Part shown: positions 10,601 to 17,833 of the stretch, one piece after another
Layout of the letters: each line of letters starts with the position of its first letter
Position numbering within the stretch: the stretch's first letter is position 1
Source: JAUSFM01 sp964343705
GTDB taxonomy: Archaea > Nanobdellota > Nanobdellia > Woesearchaeales > UBA12501
NCBI GenBank assembly: GCA_964343705.1
Contig: CAYFJX010000015.1
Location: 1 to 31,756, forward strand
Direction of reading: 5' to 3'
Length of the DNA stretch: 31,756 nucleotides
Position numbers and translations under genes: made by a program
The notes under the pieces: model-generated
Databases searched by the model: none
Told to the model about the DNA's origin: nothing
Seen by the model: only the letters and a program-made list of their open reading frames with translations

Positions 10601-13600
10601 GTGTCGACGAGCATTCTCAGAAACACTGTGTGACTTTATTATTGACGCCATCAAATGCTTTGCACAACGATACGGCGCAGGCCATGGTGGAGCACGAACA
10701 GAACGACAAACAGGCATCAGTGGATTTATCAAAGCAGTGTCATCAGCAGGCGAGCACATGCAAACAACTATCACTGAACGATATGGTAAATCAAACCTGT
10801 ACAAGATGCTCAACGAACGAACACTAGTACATAGTGCATGCTTCTATGCATTCACAGGAGACTTTGATATTGACATAGAAGGAGCACTCACAGGTATTGG
10901 AACAGTGCCTGTTGCAAGTGAAGGATTCTTATATCCTAAACAAACACGACGATTTATGTCAGCAAACCCAGTAACAGGCAACGCGCGATTCATCTACCAC
11001 GGCTCTGGTGGCTTAGTTGCAGGCGGCGAAGTAAAATATGGTGTTGAACTTATTTGTACAGCAAGCCCCACAGACTGTAAGCAAATCTATGGCTTTGCAG
11101 GTAACAAATGTGATTGTACAGACATTGGAGAAAAACGATACCCCATAACAAACTACATGGGAACAGGCGTGCTTAGTGCAGGCCAGTCACAAAGCTTTGA
11201 CGCGTACGTCCCAATGGAATTACCCTACCGGTTCGACAGAATCCGTATGTACTGGGAATGGAGAGATAACAATGGCGACCTACAAACAGGCCAGATCATA
11301 GAAGAAATAAAAGGTGTAGGAGACGAAGCACCTGCAAGCTGTTCATTTAGACTTACAGGATACAGGTGTGAAACAATCGCAGGACAGCAAGGCAGAGCAG
11401 CATTCCTTAAACGACCACGACCACTCAAATCAGTCTTCCTTGTCAACGACAACATTGATGTTGAAGTAGAACTAGAAAAATACAGTCCAAACAACCAAGC
11501 CGGATCAATTAGATCTGATGTTAACGCAGCACTGCAACTCTCAGGACAAAGCATACCCTTCTATGTGGTATACCAGCTTCGCGACCAAAATGGCAATATT
11601 GTGCCATTAGAACGGTACGCAGGTCAAACAACACCTGATCAAATGGCAGTGCGGCCAATACTTGAAGATGGCCTTGCGCGGTTTACTATCCCTGGGCTAC
11701 AACTCAAAGAAGAACTACTAATCAGAGGAATGAGTGGGTCACAAGCTGGCTATGCAAAAACAGTACAGTACACAAATGATCAGTTTAGGGAAGCGCATGA
11801 TAACAAAATTCCACTACGGTCAGCTCCATCACTGAATGTTGCGCATGAACGACGAGAAAACTTAGCTTTTGGCATGCTCTTGTTCAAAACAGAAGACGCA
11901 GGTGGTAATGAACGCTACTGTTATGGGATTGAACGTGCTTCAGTTAATGAAAGTGATTATTCAAAACTAACTCCTGGACACAGAAATTACCAGTTTGTTT
12001 CAGTTGGTGGCGCAATCCCTTGTACTGAAACAGAAATAGGTCCAGCAAAGTCAGGACTTGCAGGAACAACCTCGGACAAACTACTAAACAACGTGTATCT
12101 CCTCAGCACTGATGATGGCATTGTAGAATATAGGGGTGTAAAAATACGTCCAGACTATGGACTTCTTGAAAAAGGAAAACTGTACTCGCAAGGATTCTTA
12201 TTCCTTCCACCGCGACGAAGTGTTTCAACAGAGTGCAGGGACATAACTGTTACCAACCCGGCAGAATGGAAACTCCACATGTGGTTGAAAAAATGTAAAA
12301 CACGAGAAGCAGATGATGTACCCAACGTTGAAACCTGCGTACCAAGCGATGTTACTGTGCGCTTTGGTGGTAAGCGGCAAGAGTTTGCAGGAGCAGACGC
12401 AATCAAGATTCCAGTAGCGTGCGAAGAAACACGCGCACTCAACACCATGCCTGACTGTCCAACAGATCGACTGGTACGGCAAGAATGTCAATGTAGAGGA
12501 ACAGCAGGAGCAATGCGTTGTGGTTATGCAAACGGACTTAACTACTGTACTGAAAGCGGGCACTGCATTGCCTACGAAGCATGTGTTAAAATGGAAGACA
12601 ACTTTAACCTTCACGTTGACCCATCAAACGATCGGAACATGTGCGATTGTAATGGACGACTAGCACTTGGCGACGAAGATGGTGACAGTACTGACATGGA
12701 ATGTGGCTTTGGTAATTACTGTGCAAAATGTCCTGGGGCAGATGATAAACGGTATGCATGTGTTCCAGAAAAGAACTACTTTGACACAGCAGCAGGAAAA
12801 GCAAAGAAGGATGAGTTATGTCCTGCACCACGAGTTCCACCGCCTCCACCAGCTCCAATTGGCCCAGTGGCACCACCAAGTCCCCACATGACTCCGCCTC
12901 CACCAACTGGAGAAAACAGAACAGTGCGTTATCCTTTCGCAGCAAAACGAGTAACCCTCGGTAAATGGGGGCCTGTCACCATAAATCCAGGAACAGAATG
13001 TGGACCAGATGATAATTGTAAATGGTATGGCAGGGCAGCAACAGTGCGACGACCAAAAAGAAGCCTTAACAAGATAGACAAGGTGGTGTTACATATTACA
13101 ACAGGAGGATCAGCACAACGTACCTATGAAGATATCTTCTTCAAGGGAAAGCGAGGCAAGGACAGTATTGGAACCCATTACCTTATTCGACGTAATGGTG
13201 AAGTAATGCAAGTTGAAAATGAAAACATAATCACCTACCATGCCCTCAGTGCAAACACGCGAAGTATTGGCATTGACCTTGCTGCCTACGCGCACAAAAC
13301 ACGTAAATGTGCTAAGTGCATTGATGGAGCTGACGAACATAACACACCACACGCTGGAAAATGGAAACAAAAAGGCGCAAAGAAATCATCAGTTAGGTAC
13401 TGGGAACCGATCACTGATGAACAACATAAAAGCACAGCGTTAATTGTTGCTGACATGCTTTTACGGCATGGTATGAGCATTGATGATGTATGGTATCATG
13501 GAAAAGGCGGACGACCATTTGACATTGCAGCAGGCAAAGTAGGTTATGCATGTGAAGGCTTTGCACCAAACAAACCTCATGGTATAAGTGGAAAGCGTGC

Positions 13601-14045
13601 TGACCCAGGTGTAACCTTTGACTGGTGTGGATTCAAGGCAGCAGTTATGCAGGCAATGAACGAGTACGGTACTCCAACACCCTTTGTTGCTGTCAGTGGC
13701 ACAGAAGTAGAAAAAGGAAGAGGATTTGCAAAAGGATTCCATCAGTGGTTGCAACGAAGTAGTGGGTGTGGAAACAAACCAACACCTGCATGTTTAGAAT
13801 TACGGAAAGCAAATGTGGAAACTAATTACTACAAATTCCTTGACTTATGCAATGAAGAATTTGATTGTGAACAAGGCTATGATGATGAACTAAAATCACT
13901 GGTAGGCTCTGCTGCGGATGCGAAGATCACTGAGATCATTGGAAGCGGCCCGCATTCAGGTGGTGGTGCAGTTTCAGCATCAAGTGAAGGTGAATCTCCT
14001 ATTGTTGAACGAGTGCGAAACCGTGGCACTGGTAGATGGTATTAG
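7608..14045 (+). CDS. Giant secreted multidomain protein with C-terminal peptidoglycan amidase domain
   Basis: This 2145-residue protein has a signal peptide (LAALCMIYLILNLTLVQA), a Pro/Asn-rich linker and Ig-like beta domains (residues about 95-330; for example DITP/TPPQIEL and GNATPGSTVFIAV strands). A hydrophobic segment at about 620-645 (YVLIGTFVTCLGGWVSYYY) may be a transmembrane helix. A long cysteine-rich middle follows, dense in cysteines at about 1605-1730, then a Pro-rich hinge (VPPPPPAPIGP). Residues about 1815-2020 match Amidase_2/PGRP enzymes: VVLHITTGG with His1829, IGTHYLIRRNGEV, SIGIDLAAY, and HGISGKRADPGVTFDW with His1991 and Asp1999, giving the His-His-Asp zinc set of AmpD-like amidases. 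The family cuts the N-acetylmuramoyl-L-alanine bond of peptidoglycan, which archaea lack. An SD-like GAGGA precedes ATG 7608; ATG 7620 is an alternative. Confidence 0.9.
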   Translation: MGKIMRKYVQLAALCMIYLILNLTLVQALPVYEPPNQGPRLNNNSNNVTPASVANNTNSTPSYPGPEPEAPPNYPTSPYGANDAEAPPNTPFSPDRGAYAISLDVDVPRYLQRPNAVFTGKTNAYARVRAYVDPQLPISPSTTYTGLTIADDLGDFSINVQLQEGTHHLVFVAEGREQAVIDGTVTGNHTVTKEYDVTIDLTPPQIELNPKIFVVEGNLILNGTTSEDTILTATIGGTVQEEQIPAGPFQIRVPMDETTSRQIGQRIQALFTFADQAGNDVQLRRTIRILGAAPQLFNHNLDQLTPSYVQKVLVKGNATPGSTVFIAVNGETTPGSAWSTSLYDLVTSLPVRTTANKEYTATAADDGSFAIEVLLTKELRENMTQYLPGDPYHHDLRGVGREYDTGSTFENRLEIFVIDEMNRSTNSGEVAVVFARCGSGSFWDVTPSDVTPTTVIPEHLREGLAQLGLNFQLKWRGPSDSGTILSTPQIRVLKQNKQVRTEYAFDPQKLVRKPIQSSWNDDYTVGGTIINFNKLPYIQKNLSDITAKDDLFIKIPLQMEINFEYDDYHGEKIRRTQLYCTDVITTLDIEFDERWLPSWLLKDSIEFFEDSIEVLNRVLEYLKYVLIGTFVTCLGGWVSYYYKLVVEKMNCSGVYSDTDPMSQEKIDCAQAMQERQNYEKYMKWICDRVYCPSAPNLGVYMNRMKVRKDDAFRKAGEKQEKYSLSEGDVDAKISACGIQEVNENAVYDSAMDYIEKPTNLKNILKPFDSAEIFAADDTPARKCAKEYINQYDSVCWFHNEFAASACLYDIADGSRTPRGCGGPVGKAVQAASTMCEEEVRPVIGSVRFGGTLPAREVTIEVKEGINGVMTTNKKKVPIRDRWFRYMGDGKWEVGTFYADRTEKFDESGKLIGYERGEDQFFPEFPRQILTREEAEKYGLVPKTNKDYVIDPTAGVINSFRCLCLPAINTYLAMLKKVFSDFKQCFETILLTGKGSTGMCRRAFSETLCDFIIDAIKCFAQRYGAGHGGARTERQTGISGFIKAVSSAGEHMQTTITERYGKSNLYKMLNERTLVHSACFYAFTGDFDIDIEGALTGIGTVPVASEGFLYPKQTRRFMSANPVTGNARFIYHGSGGLVAGGEVKYGVELICTASPTDCKQIYGFAGNKCDCTDIGEKRYPITNYMGTGVLSAGQSQSFDAYVPMELPYRFDRIRMYWEWRDNNGDLQTGQIIEEIKGVGDEAPASCSFRLTGYRCETIAGQQGRAAFLKRPRPLKSVFLVNDNIDVEVELEKYSPNNQAGSIRSDVNAALQLSGQSIPFYVVYQLRDQNGNIVPLERYAGQTTPDQMAVRPILEDGLARFTIPGLQLKEELLIRGMSGSQAGYAKTVQYTNDQFREAHDNKIPLRSAPSLNVAHERRENLAFGMLLFKTEDAGGNERYCYGIERASVNESDYSKLTPGHRNYQFVSVGGAIPCTETEIGPAKSGLAGTTSDKLLNNVYLLSTDDGIVEYRGVKIRPDYGLLEKGKLYSQGFLFLPPRRSVSTECRDITVTNPAEWKLHMWLKKCKTREADDVPNVETCVPSDVTVRFGGKRQEFAGADAIKIPVACEETRALNTMPDCPTDRLVRQECQCRGTAGAMRCGYANGLNYCTESGHCIAYEACVKMEDNFNLHVDPSNDRNMCDCNGRLALGDEDGDSTDMECGFGNYCAKCPGADDKRYACVPEKNYFDTAAGKAKKDELCPAPRVPPPPPAPIGPVAPPSPHMTPPPPTGENRTVRYPFAAKRVTLGKWGPVTINPGTECGPDDNCKWYGRAATVRRPKRSLNKIDKVVLHITTGGSAQRTYEDIFFKGKRGKDSIGTHYLIRRNGEVMQVENENIITYHALSANTRSIGIDLAAYAHKTRKCAKCIDGADEHNTPHAGKWKQKGAKKSSVRYWEPITDEQHKSTALIVADMLLRHGMSIDDVWYHGKGGRPFDIAAGKVGYACEGFAPNKPHGISGKRADPGVTFDWCGFKAAVMQAMNEYGTPTPFVAVSGTEVEKGRGFAKGFHQWLQRSSGCGNKPTPACLELRKANVETNYYKFLDLCNEEFDCEQGYDDELKSLVGSAADAKITEIIGSGPHSGGGAVSASSEGESPIVERVRNRGTGRWY

Positions 14046-14518
14046 GGGATGAGAAGAAAGGAGAAGTGAAGAATGAGGTTATAAAAAATTCCCTTGCAGA
14101 AGGGTTAATCACCCAAGGAACTGATTATGTGGGTGGTGATGTTTTAGCAGGAGATGTTTATAAGAGGCCAGATGGAAGTTTTGAGACTGACTTAGAAGGT
14201 CGGAAAAAGATGTATCAAAAAATGTACAACCGACTTGAACAGTCTGATGTAAAAGGACTTTATGAAAGATTGTATCCTTACATAGATTACCAAATTATAT
14301 TGCGTGTTCTTCCTGAAAAACTACCTATTTTTTCTGCGATGAGAGCTGCACAGATTAATAATCCAGAACTTGAAAAATGGAAAGCAGAAGATATTATCTT
14401 ATCCCAGGAACTACAAAAAATAAAATTTCCTTGTGGATATGCTGAACAAGCATCTGTAATTGCATGGAATGTAACAGGGAAACGTATAACGTTTACATCT
14501 GCTGATGAGTGTAAATAA
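14036..14518 (+). CDS. Small protein of unknown function overlapping the giant gene
   Basis: The 160-residue product starts at an ATG 10 nt inside the end of the giant amidase gene, in another frame, and is probably translationally coupled to it. It has no signal peptide or membrane helix. It is charged and mostly helical in appearance, with a Tyr-rich segment (LYERLYPYIDYQIILRVL) and two cysteines near the C-terminus (PCGYAEQA and DECK). I do not recognise it. Its codons end in T more often than those of the giant gene. Given the overlap it might be a chaperone or an immunity-like partner of the amidase protein, but nothing in the sequence shows this. A shorter form from a downstream GTG cannot be excluded. 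Confidence 0.75.
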   Translation: MVLGDEKKGEVKNEVIKNSLAEGLITQGTDYVGGDVLAGDVYKRPDGSFETDLEGRKKMYQKMYNRLEQSDVKGLYERLYPYIDYQIILRVLPEKLPIFSAMRAAQINNPELEKWKAEDIILSQELQKIKFPCGYAEQASVIAWNVTGKRITFTSADECK

Positions 14519-14523
14519 TAAAT

Positions 14524-15270
14524 CTATTCACAATACCACATATTTCTAAAAAAGAACTCCTTAATCTGTTGTACTTGTCTACTTTGAAGATTAGCTATAT
14601 AAAATTTTGCAGGGTTTTCCCCCCTCATACCGCCATGCCATTCTTCGACAGAATAAGTAGCAAAGGCTTCACAATCATCCCCTACACCATATGAGTGGCA
14701 CTCTTTGGGTGTTAATTTTATTGCTGGACTAAGCCCAAACTCTTCTTTTCCTTTTCTTGTGACCCTTTTATGATTACGAACAAGGTTAATGGCGTCTCTT
14801 ACTTTCTCATCACAAAACCGAGAATTTCCATACTCATATATATCTCTGTTACTTGTTAAAATTAAAGATGTGTATCCGTTTTGGTCTTTATACACAGCAA
14901 AAAGTGCTGGTTGATTCAATGGTAAGAGCTTTTGTGGTCCTCTTCCAGCTTGTATCTCATCCAATACCACTGCCTCAACTTCATCAGTAGGTATGCCATA
15001 TTTTTCAGCAACATGTTTTCTTCCTATCTCTACTTGTTCTACGTATTTACTTGCAGCTTTTTTGTACCTGTCACTTTTTTCTTCAGCGTGTACAGCTGCT
15101 GCTGGTTTTGTTGAAGGTGTATTACTTGGCCAAAGTGCTGCAGCTATTCCTCCAGCAGCAAGAACCAATGCTGTTAGTCCACCAACTACCCAAGATGTTT
15201 TTCTTGGACTTATTCTTGCTTCTAACCCAGTAATGCTTTCAGTATCCGGCATGGTATTAGTAGTAGTCAT
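14524..15270 (-). CDS. Membrane-anchored protein of unknown function
   Basis: The 248-residue product has a short cytoplasmic N-terminus and one hydrophobic segment at residues about 26-47 (WVVGGLTALVLAAGGIAAALW). A Ser/Pro/Ala-rich linker leads to a soluble domain outside the cell. The domain has four cysteines (FCDEK, KECHSYG, GDDCEAF and the C-terminal WYCE) that could form disulfides. No family is recognised. It lies opposite to, and converges with, the 160-residue gene, with only 5 nt between the stops. A minus-strand TATA box at 15299-15307 supports the start, and the divergent partner begins at 15450, so the 179-bp gap carries two promoters. Its N-terminal layout resembles the family A proteins, without clear sequence identity. 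Confidence 0.8.
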   Translation of the reverse strand: MTTTNTMPDTESITGLEARISPRKTSWVVGGLTALVLAAGGIAAALWPSNTPSTKPAAAVHAEEKSDRYKKAASKYVEQVEIGRKHVAEKYGIPTDEVEAVVLDEIQAGRGPQKLLPLNQPALFAVYKDQNGYTSLILTSNRDIYEYGNSRFCDEKVRDAINLVRNHKRVTRKGKEEFGLSPAIKLTPKECHSYGVGDDCEAFATYSVEEWHGGMRGENPAKFYIANLQSRQVQQIKEFFFRNMWYCE

Positions 15271-15298
15271 TGTGTGTATAAAATAGTTGTGTCAATGC

Positions 15299-15307
15299 TT
15301 TATATAT
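15299..15307 (-). promoter_or_regulatory. TATA box for the minus-strand membrane-anchored protein
   Basis: On the minus strand CATATATAAAG is centred about 33 nt before the ATG at 15270, facing away from the cassette promoter at 15418. Confidence 0.55.
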
Positions 15308-15404
15308 GGATTGTGTGGGTGTTATTTAAGCCTTTCGTAGATTTGTTACTTCTTGATGGCAAAGAGTTGGACGGTTTTATTTAGCTCTTAGTAATCTAAT
15401 ACTC

Positions 15405-15472
15405 CATAGCCGTAAGGTTTATAAACATCAGCTTCTTTATAAAGGCATTATGGGGATTTCAGATGTAGTTAA
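15405..15472 (+). repeat. 68-bp direct repeat, copy 1 (cassette promoter and start region)
   Basis: This segment and 17251-17318 match at 66 of 68 positions; the differences are G/A in the leader and T/C in the coding part. The repeat contains a TATA box, a second TTTATAAA just before the start codon, and the first codons (MGISDVV) of a family A gene. The matched non-coding sequence means the promoter was copied together with the gene. Confidence 0.9.
15418..15425 (+). promoter_or_regulatory. TATA box of cassette 1
   Basis: TTTATAAA is centred 28 nt before the ATG at 15450. A second TTTATAAA at 15436-15443 is too close to the start codon to act in the same way. Confidence 0.7.
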
Positions 15473-16910
15473 TCGAATGTTATTGGTAGGTGCGCTAGCT
15501 ACAGCTGGAATTGGTGCTAGTGTTGCTGCTATCCCAAGTATTGCCTTTGCTCGAGGTCCTGTGAAACCAAATACTGGGAAATGGCATTCTGCTCGTGAAG
15601 CAAATGATCTTATTGACCATGTTGAAGCAAGGGTATCAAAACACTATGGTAAGACCATTATTCATGCCACTGAATTTGATTCTAAGGAGGAATTTCGGCA
15701 TGCTATCGAGAATCCTTCTCCTGTTAAACTTGAGAAAGAAATGGAAGGTTTGAATAAACTTGGCGGAAGGTACAAAGTTTCAGGTATGGAATTATTTTTT
15801 GTTCGTGGCATTGATGGGCATTTGTATGATGGTAATGTCTTTTCTGTTGCTGTTCCAGACAAAGATGATCCCTTACTAAACTTGTTTGCTCGCCAGATAT
15901 GTGATGATTGTGTAAGTAATCCAAAACCATCTGATACCTACCCAATAAATAAGCGCCGCCATCTAAAGAATCTTAGGTGGGGGTCTGATCGTTTGAAAGC
16001 TTTTGAAAGAGGTTGTACATTGACTATTTCTAAAGATCCTTTTAACATAGGCGGTGTTGCTGTCCAATATGGCATGTCTAAATTAACAGCACGCTTAGAA
16101 CTGCCACCAGATCTAGCGAGAAAAGTTAAAAACAGGGAAGACACTGATGCACAATTATATTACGGCTATGAATTTACTGTTGAATTGACTAATACAACTC
16201 CTTTTTTAGGGAAAGGTGTTGCATGGTATAGAAAGCCTGGAAAGCATATTGGTGGCGGAAAATATGCTCCAGGTACATGGGAAAGAACAGGAATTGAAGT
16301 TTACCGAGCAAAACCAAAAGCACATTTCCACATTGATCGCATCTTTGTGTATGCTGATTCTACACCCCCTCCTCATAGGGATATACGAGGTGATATTGTT
16401 GTAGAGACAAGCTCTAATCGGGATGTTGGCGCTGTTCCTGACAGGATGTTTATGGACTCCACATCTGGTCAATCTAGCATAGGTGGTCTTTCTACCGGAG
16501 GAAATGGTTCTGGGCCAGAGACTATGGGTATTACAAGTGTCTATGTTGCAAGCCAGCCAGTTGAAGATGTTCCTGGGATGCGTGTGAGGGAGTCTGTTAA
16601 AGGGAATAAAATTATGGGCAAGGCAACTTTTTACCCGGGCGCAGAGTGGATTCTTAACTTCTTTAATGATGAACAATATCAAGAACCTTTTAAGGAATTA
16701 GATGGTGTCAGAATCTGGGATATGTCTTCTGGAACTGATTACGTGTTTGATTTTGATAAATTTTATGATTTTATGGACAAGAATGGTGCTTATGTTGTTG
16801 ATACAACATTGTTTGATGATGGGTACATGCATTTTGGGGTGAAGTCCAAAGGCATGTTCACTCTTGCTCTACCATCAAACACTGTTAGTGCATTACAGAA
16901 CTTAGACTGA
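15450..16910 (+). CDS. Family A exported protein 1 (long form), cassette 1
   Basis: This 486-residue protein starts MGISDVVNRMLLVGALATAG, and its hydrophobic stretch ends at about residue 34 (IAFA|RG), so it is exported or anchored. Residues about 35-360 are unique to this copy and look beta-rich, ending in a Gly/Ser-rich linker. Residues about 370-480 form the shared family A domain: PGMRV, a DG-turn, YVFDFDKFYDFMDKN, DGYMHFGV and a LALPSNTVSAL tail. The last segments align with the two shorter A proteins at 17296 and 18447. The B gene starts 10 nt downstream. I do not recognise the fold or function. A surface adhesin or a scaffold for its B partner is possible, without direct evidence. Codons are T-rich, unlike the genes before 14 kb. 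Confidence 0.85.
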   Translation: MGISDVVNRMLLVGALATAGIGASVAAIPSIAFARGPVKPNTGKWHSAREANDLIDHVEARVSKHYGKTIIHATEFDSKEEFRHAIENPSPVKLEKEMEGLNKLGGRYKVSGMELFFVRGIDGHLYDGNVFSVAVPDKDDPLLNLFARQICDDCVSNPKPSDTYPINKRRHLKNLRWGSDRLKAFERGCTLTISKDPFNIGGVAVQYGMSKLTARLELPPDLARKVKNREDTDAQLYYGYEFTVELTNTTPFLGKGVAWYRKPGKHIGGGKYAPGTWERTGIEVYRAKPKAHFHIDRIFVYADSTPPPHRDIRGDIVVETSSNRDVGAVPDRMFMDSTSGQSSIGGLSTGGNGSGPETMGITSVYVASQPVEDVPGMRVRESVKGNKIMGKATFYPGAEWILNFFNDEQYQEPFKELDGVRIWDMSSGTDYVFDFDKFYDFMDKNGAYVVDTTLFDDGYMHFGVKSKGMFTLALPSNTVSALQNLD

Positions 16911-16920
16911 TGGTTACAAA

Positions 16921-17241
16921 ATGAAAAGAGAGGTGTATCTGGTAATTCTACTTATTTTTATTTGTGTAGTGCCACCTCTCGTTCTTGGAGCTGAAAGAGT
17001 TGATGGTGTTGTAGGAATAGGGGGAGAGAGGTTACAGTCGATAGACGCCCAATCCCAACTCGAACAAAACTTTGAAAATGCTCTTGCAAACCCTGCTCAA
17101 GTCTTAGATTTCAACCAACCTATCTACAAAAACAACAAAGACCTTGTTAGAAAAGTTCTCAGAGAGAAATACAACATTGACCTCGCCTCAATAACTGGTG
17201 GTCCTGCCCACGCGCCTAGTTCCGTTGAGGTCAGGAACTAA
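16921..17241 (+). CDS. Family B secreted protein 1 (short form), cassette 1
   Basis: The 106-residue product has a signal peptide (YLVILLIFICVVPPLVLGAE) followed by the N-terminal module shared by all three B proteins: a Gln/Glu-rich helix (QSQLEQNFENALANP), then LDFNQPIYKNNKDLVRKVLR and EKYNID. Where the relatives at 17834 and 18979 continue into a beta-repeat region, this one diverges (SITGGPAHAP) and stops. The repeat carrying the next cassette's promoter begins only 9 nt later, so the gene may have been cut short by cassette duplication, or a short form may be functional. The ATG is 10 nt after the A1 stop. Role unknown. Confidence 0.8.
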   Translation: MKREVYLVILLIFICVVPPLVLGAERVDGVVGIGGERLQSIDAQSQLEQNFENALANPAQVLDFNQPIYKNNKDLVRKVLREKYNIDLASITGGPAHAPSSVEVRN

Positions 17242-17250
17242 TATATGCTT

Positions 17251-17318
17251 CATAGCCGTAAGGTTTATAAACATCAACTTCTTTATAAAGGCATTATGGG
17301 GATTTCAGATGTAGTCAA
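17251..17318 (+). repeat. 68-bp direct repeat, copy 2
   Basis: This is the second copy of the 15405-15472 repeat, with two mismatches. It begins 9 nt after the B1 stop codon and runs into the first eight codons of A2. Beyond it the two A genes still align, but with many more differences. Confidence 0.9.
17264..17271 (+). promoter_or_regulatory. TATA box of cassette 2
   Basis: TTTATAAA is centred 28 nt before the ATG at 17296, as in cassette 1. Confidence 0.65.
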
Positions 17319-17814
17319 CGGTATGTTACTCGTAGGAGCACTAGCAACAGCTAGCATAGGAGCAACTGTAGCTGTTGAGAAAAGTGCTTATGGGCAGGAA
17401 AGAATGACTGTTGAAGATCTTTACAGGACAAGCAAACCTGCGAATAGATTGTTGCCTGGGGCTAGAGTAAAGAGATACAAAAAAGGAGCTGAAGTTGATG
17501 GTGAGGGAACCTTATTGAGAGGGAATATGTTTGCAGATGCTTTGATATCTGATCCTACTTATTCAGAAAGTCTACAACTGATTCTTGGACGCCTGGATGG
17601 CAAAGTCATTTCTGATACCTCCACTGGTACACGTTATGTTTTTGATTTTCAAAGATTTTATGGTTTTGTTGAAAAAAATAAGGACCGCATGTGTGGTGTA
17701 GAGATTTGGGAAGCCGGTTATTTAACTTTTTGTTTAGAAAAAAGAGGAAGACCAAGCGTCGAAGTTGCAATTCCAATTCCTAAAGCAACCGCATTTGATA
17801 TAATAGGATTATAA
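17296..17814 (+). CDS. Family A exported protein 2, cassette 2
   Basis: I placed the start at ATG 17296 (MGISDVVNGMLLVGALATAS), matching A1. An ATG at 17245 in the same frame would translate the promoter repeat and lies upstream of the TATA box. The 172-residue product has the hydrophobic N-terminus (to about residue 33), then the family A domain: LLPGARVKRYKKG, GEGTLLRGN, YVFDFQRFYGFVEKN, AGYLTFCL and VAIPIPKATAFDIIGL. It lacks the 330-residue insert of A1, so this is the minimal family form. B2 follows after 19 nt. The conserved C-terminal segments suggest one compact exported domain. Function unknown. Confidence 0.85.
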   Translation: MGISDVVNGMLLVGALATASIGATVAVEKSAYGQERMTVEDLYRTSKPANRLLPGARVKRYKKGAEVDGEGTLLRGNMFADALISDPTYSESLQLILGRLDGKVISDTSTGTRYVFDFQRFYGFVEKNKDRMCGVEIWEAGYLTFCLEKRGRPSVEVAIPIPKATAFDIIGL

Positions 17815-17833
17815 TCTTTTTAAGGTAATACTA

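Noticed and set aside
12225..12614. 129-residue minus-strand ORF inside the giant gene
   Set aside because: It is the antisense shadow of the cysteine-rich region, has no promoter and reads as unstructured Cys/Phe-rich sequence.
14993..15286. Plus-strand ORFs opposite the membrane-anchored protein
   Set aside because: They are shadows of the minus-strand gene, which has a coherent anchor plus domain layout and its own TATA box.
17245..17295. ATG 17245 as the start of A2
   Set aside because: It would translate the duplicated promoter repeat. ATG 17296 matches the A1 start exactly and lies 28 nt after the TATA box.
15405..17318. CRISPR-like or insertion-sequence interpretation of the 68-bp repeat
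   Set aside because: There are only two copies, 1.85 kb apart, with no spacers, inverted ends or transposase. The repeat is a promoter plus coding start.
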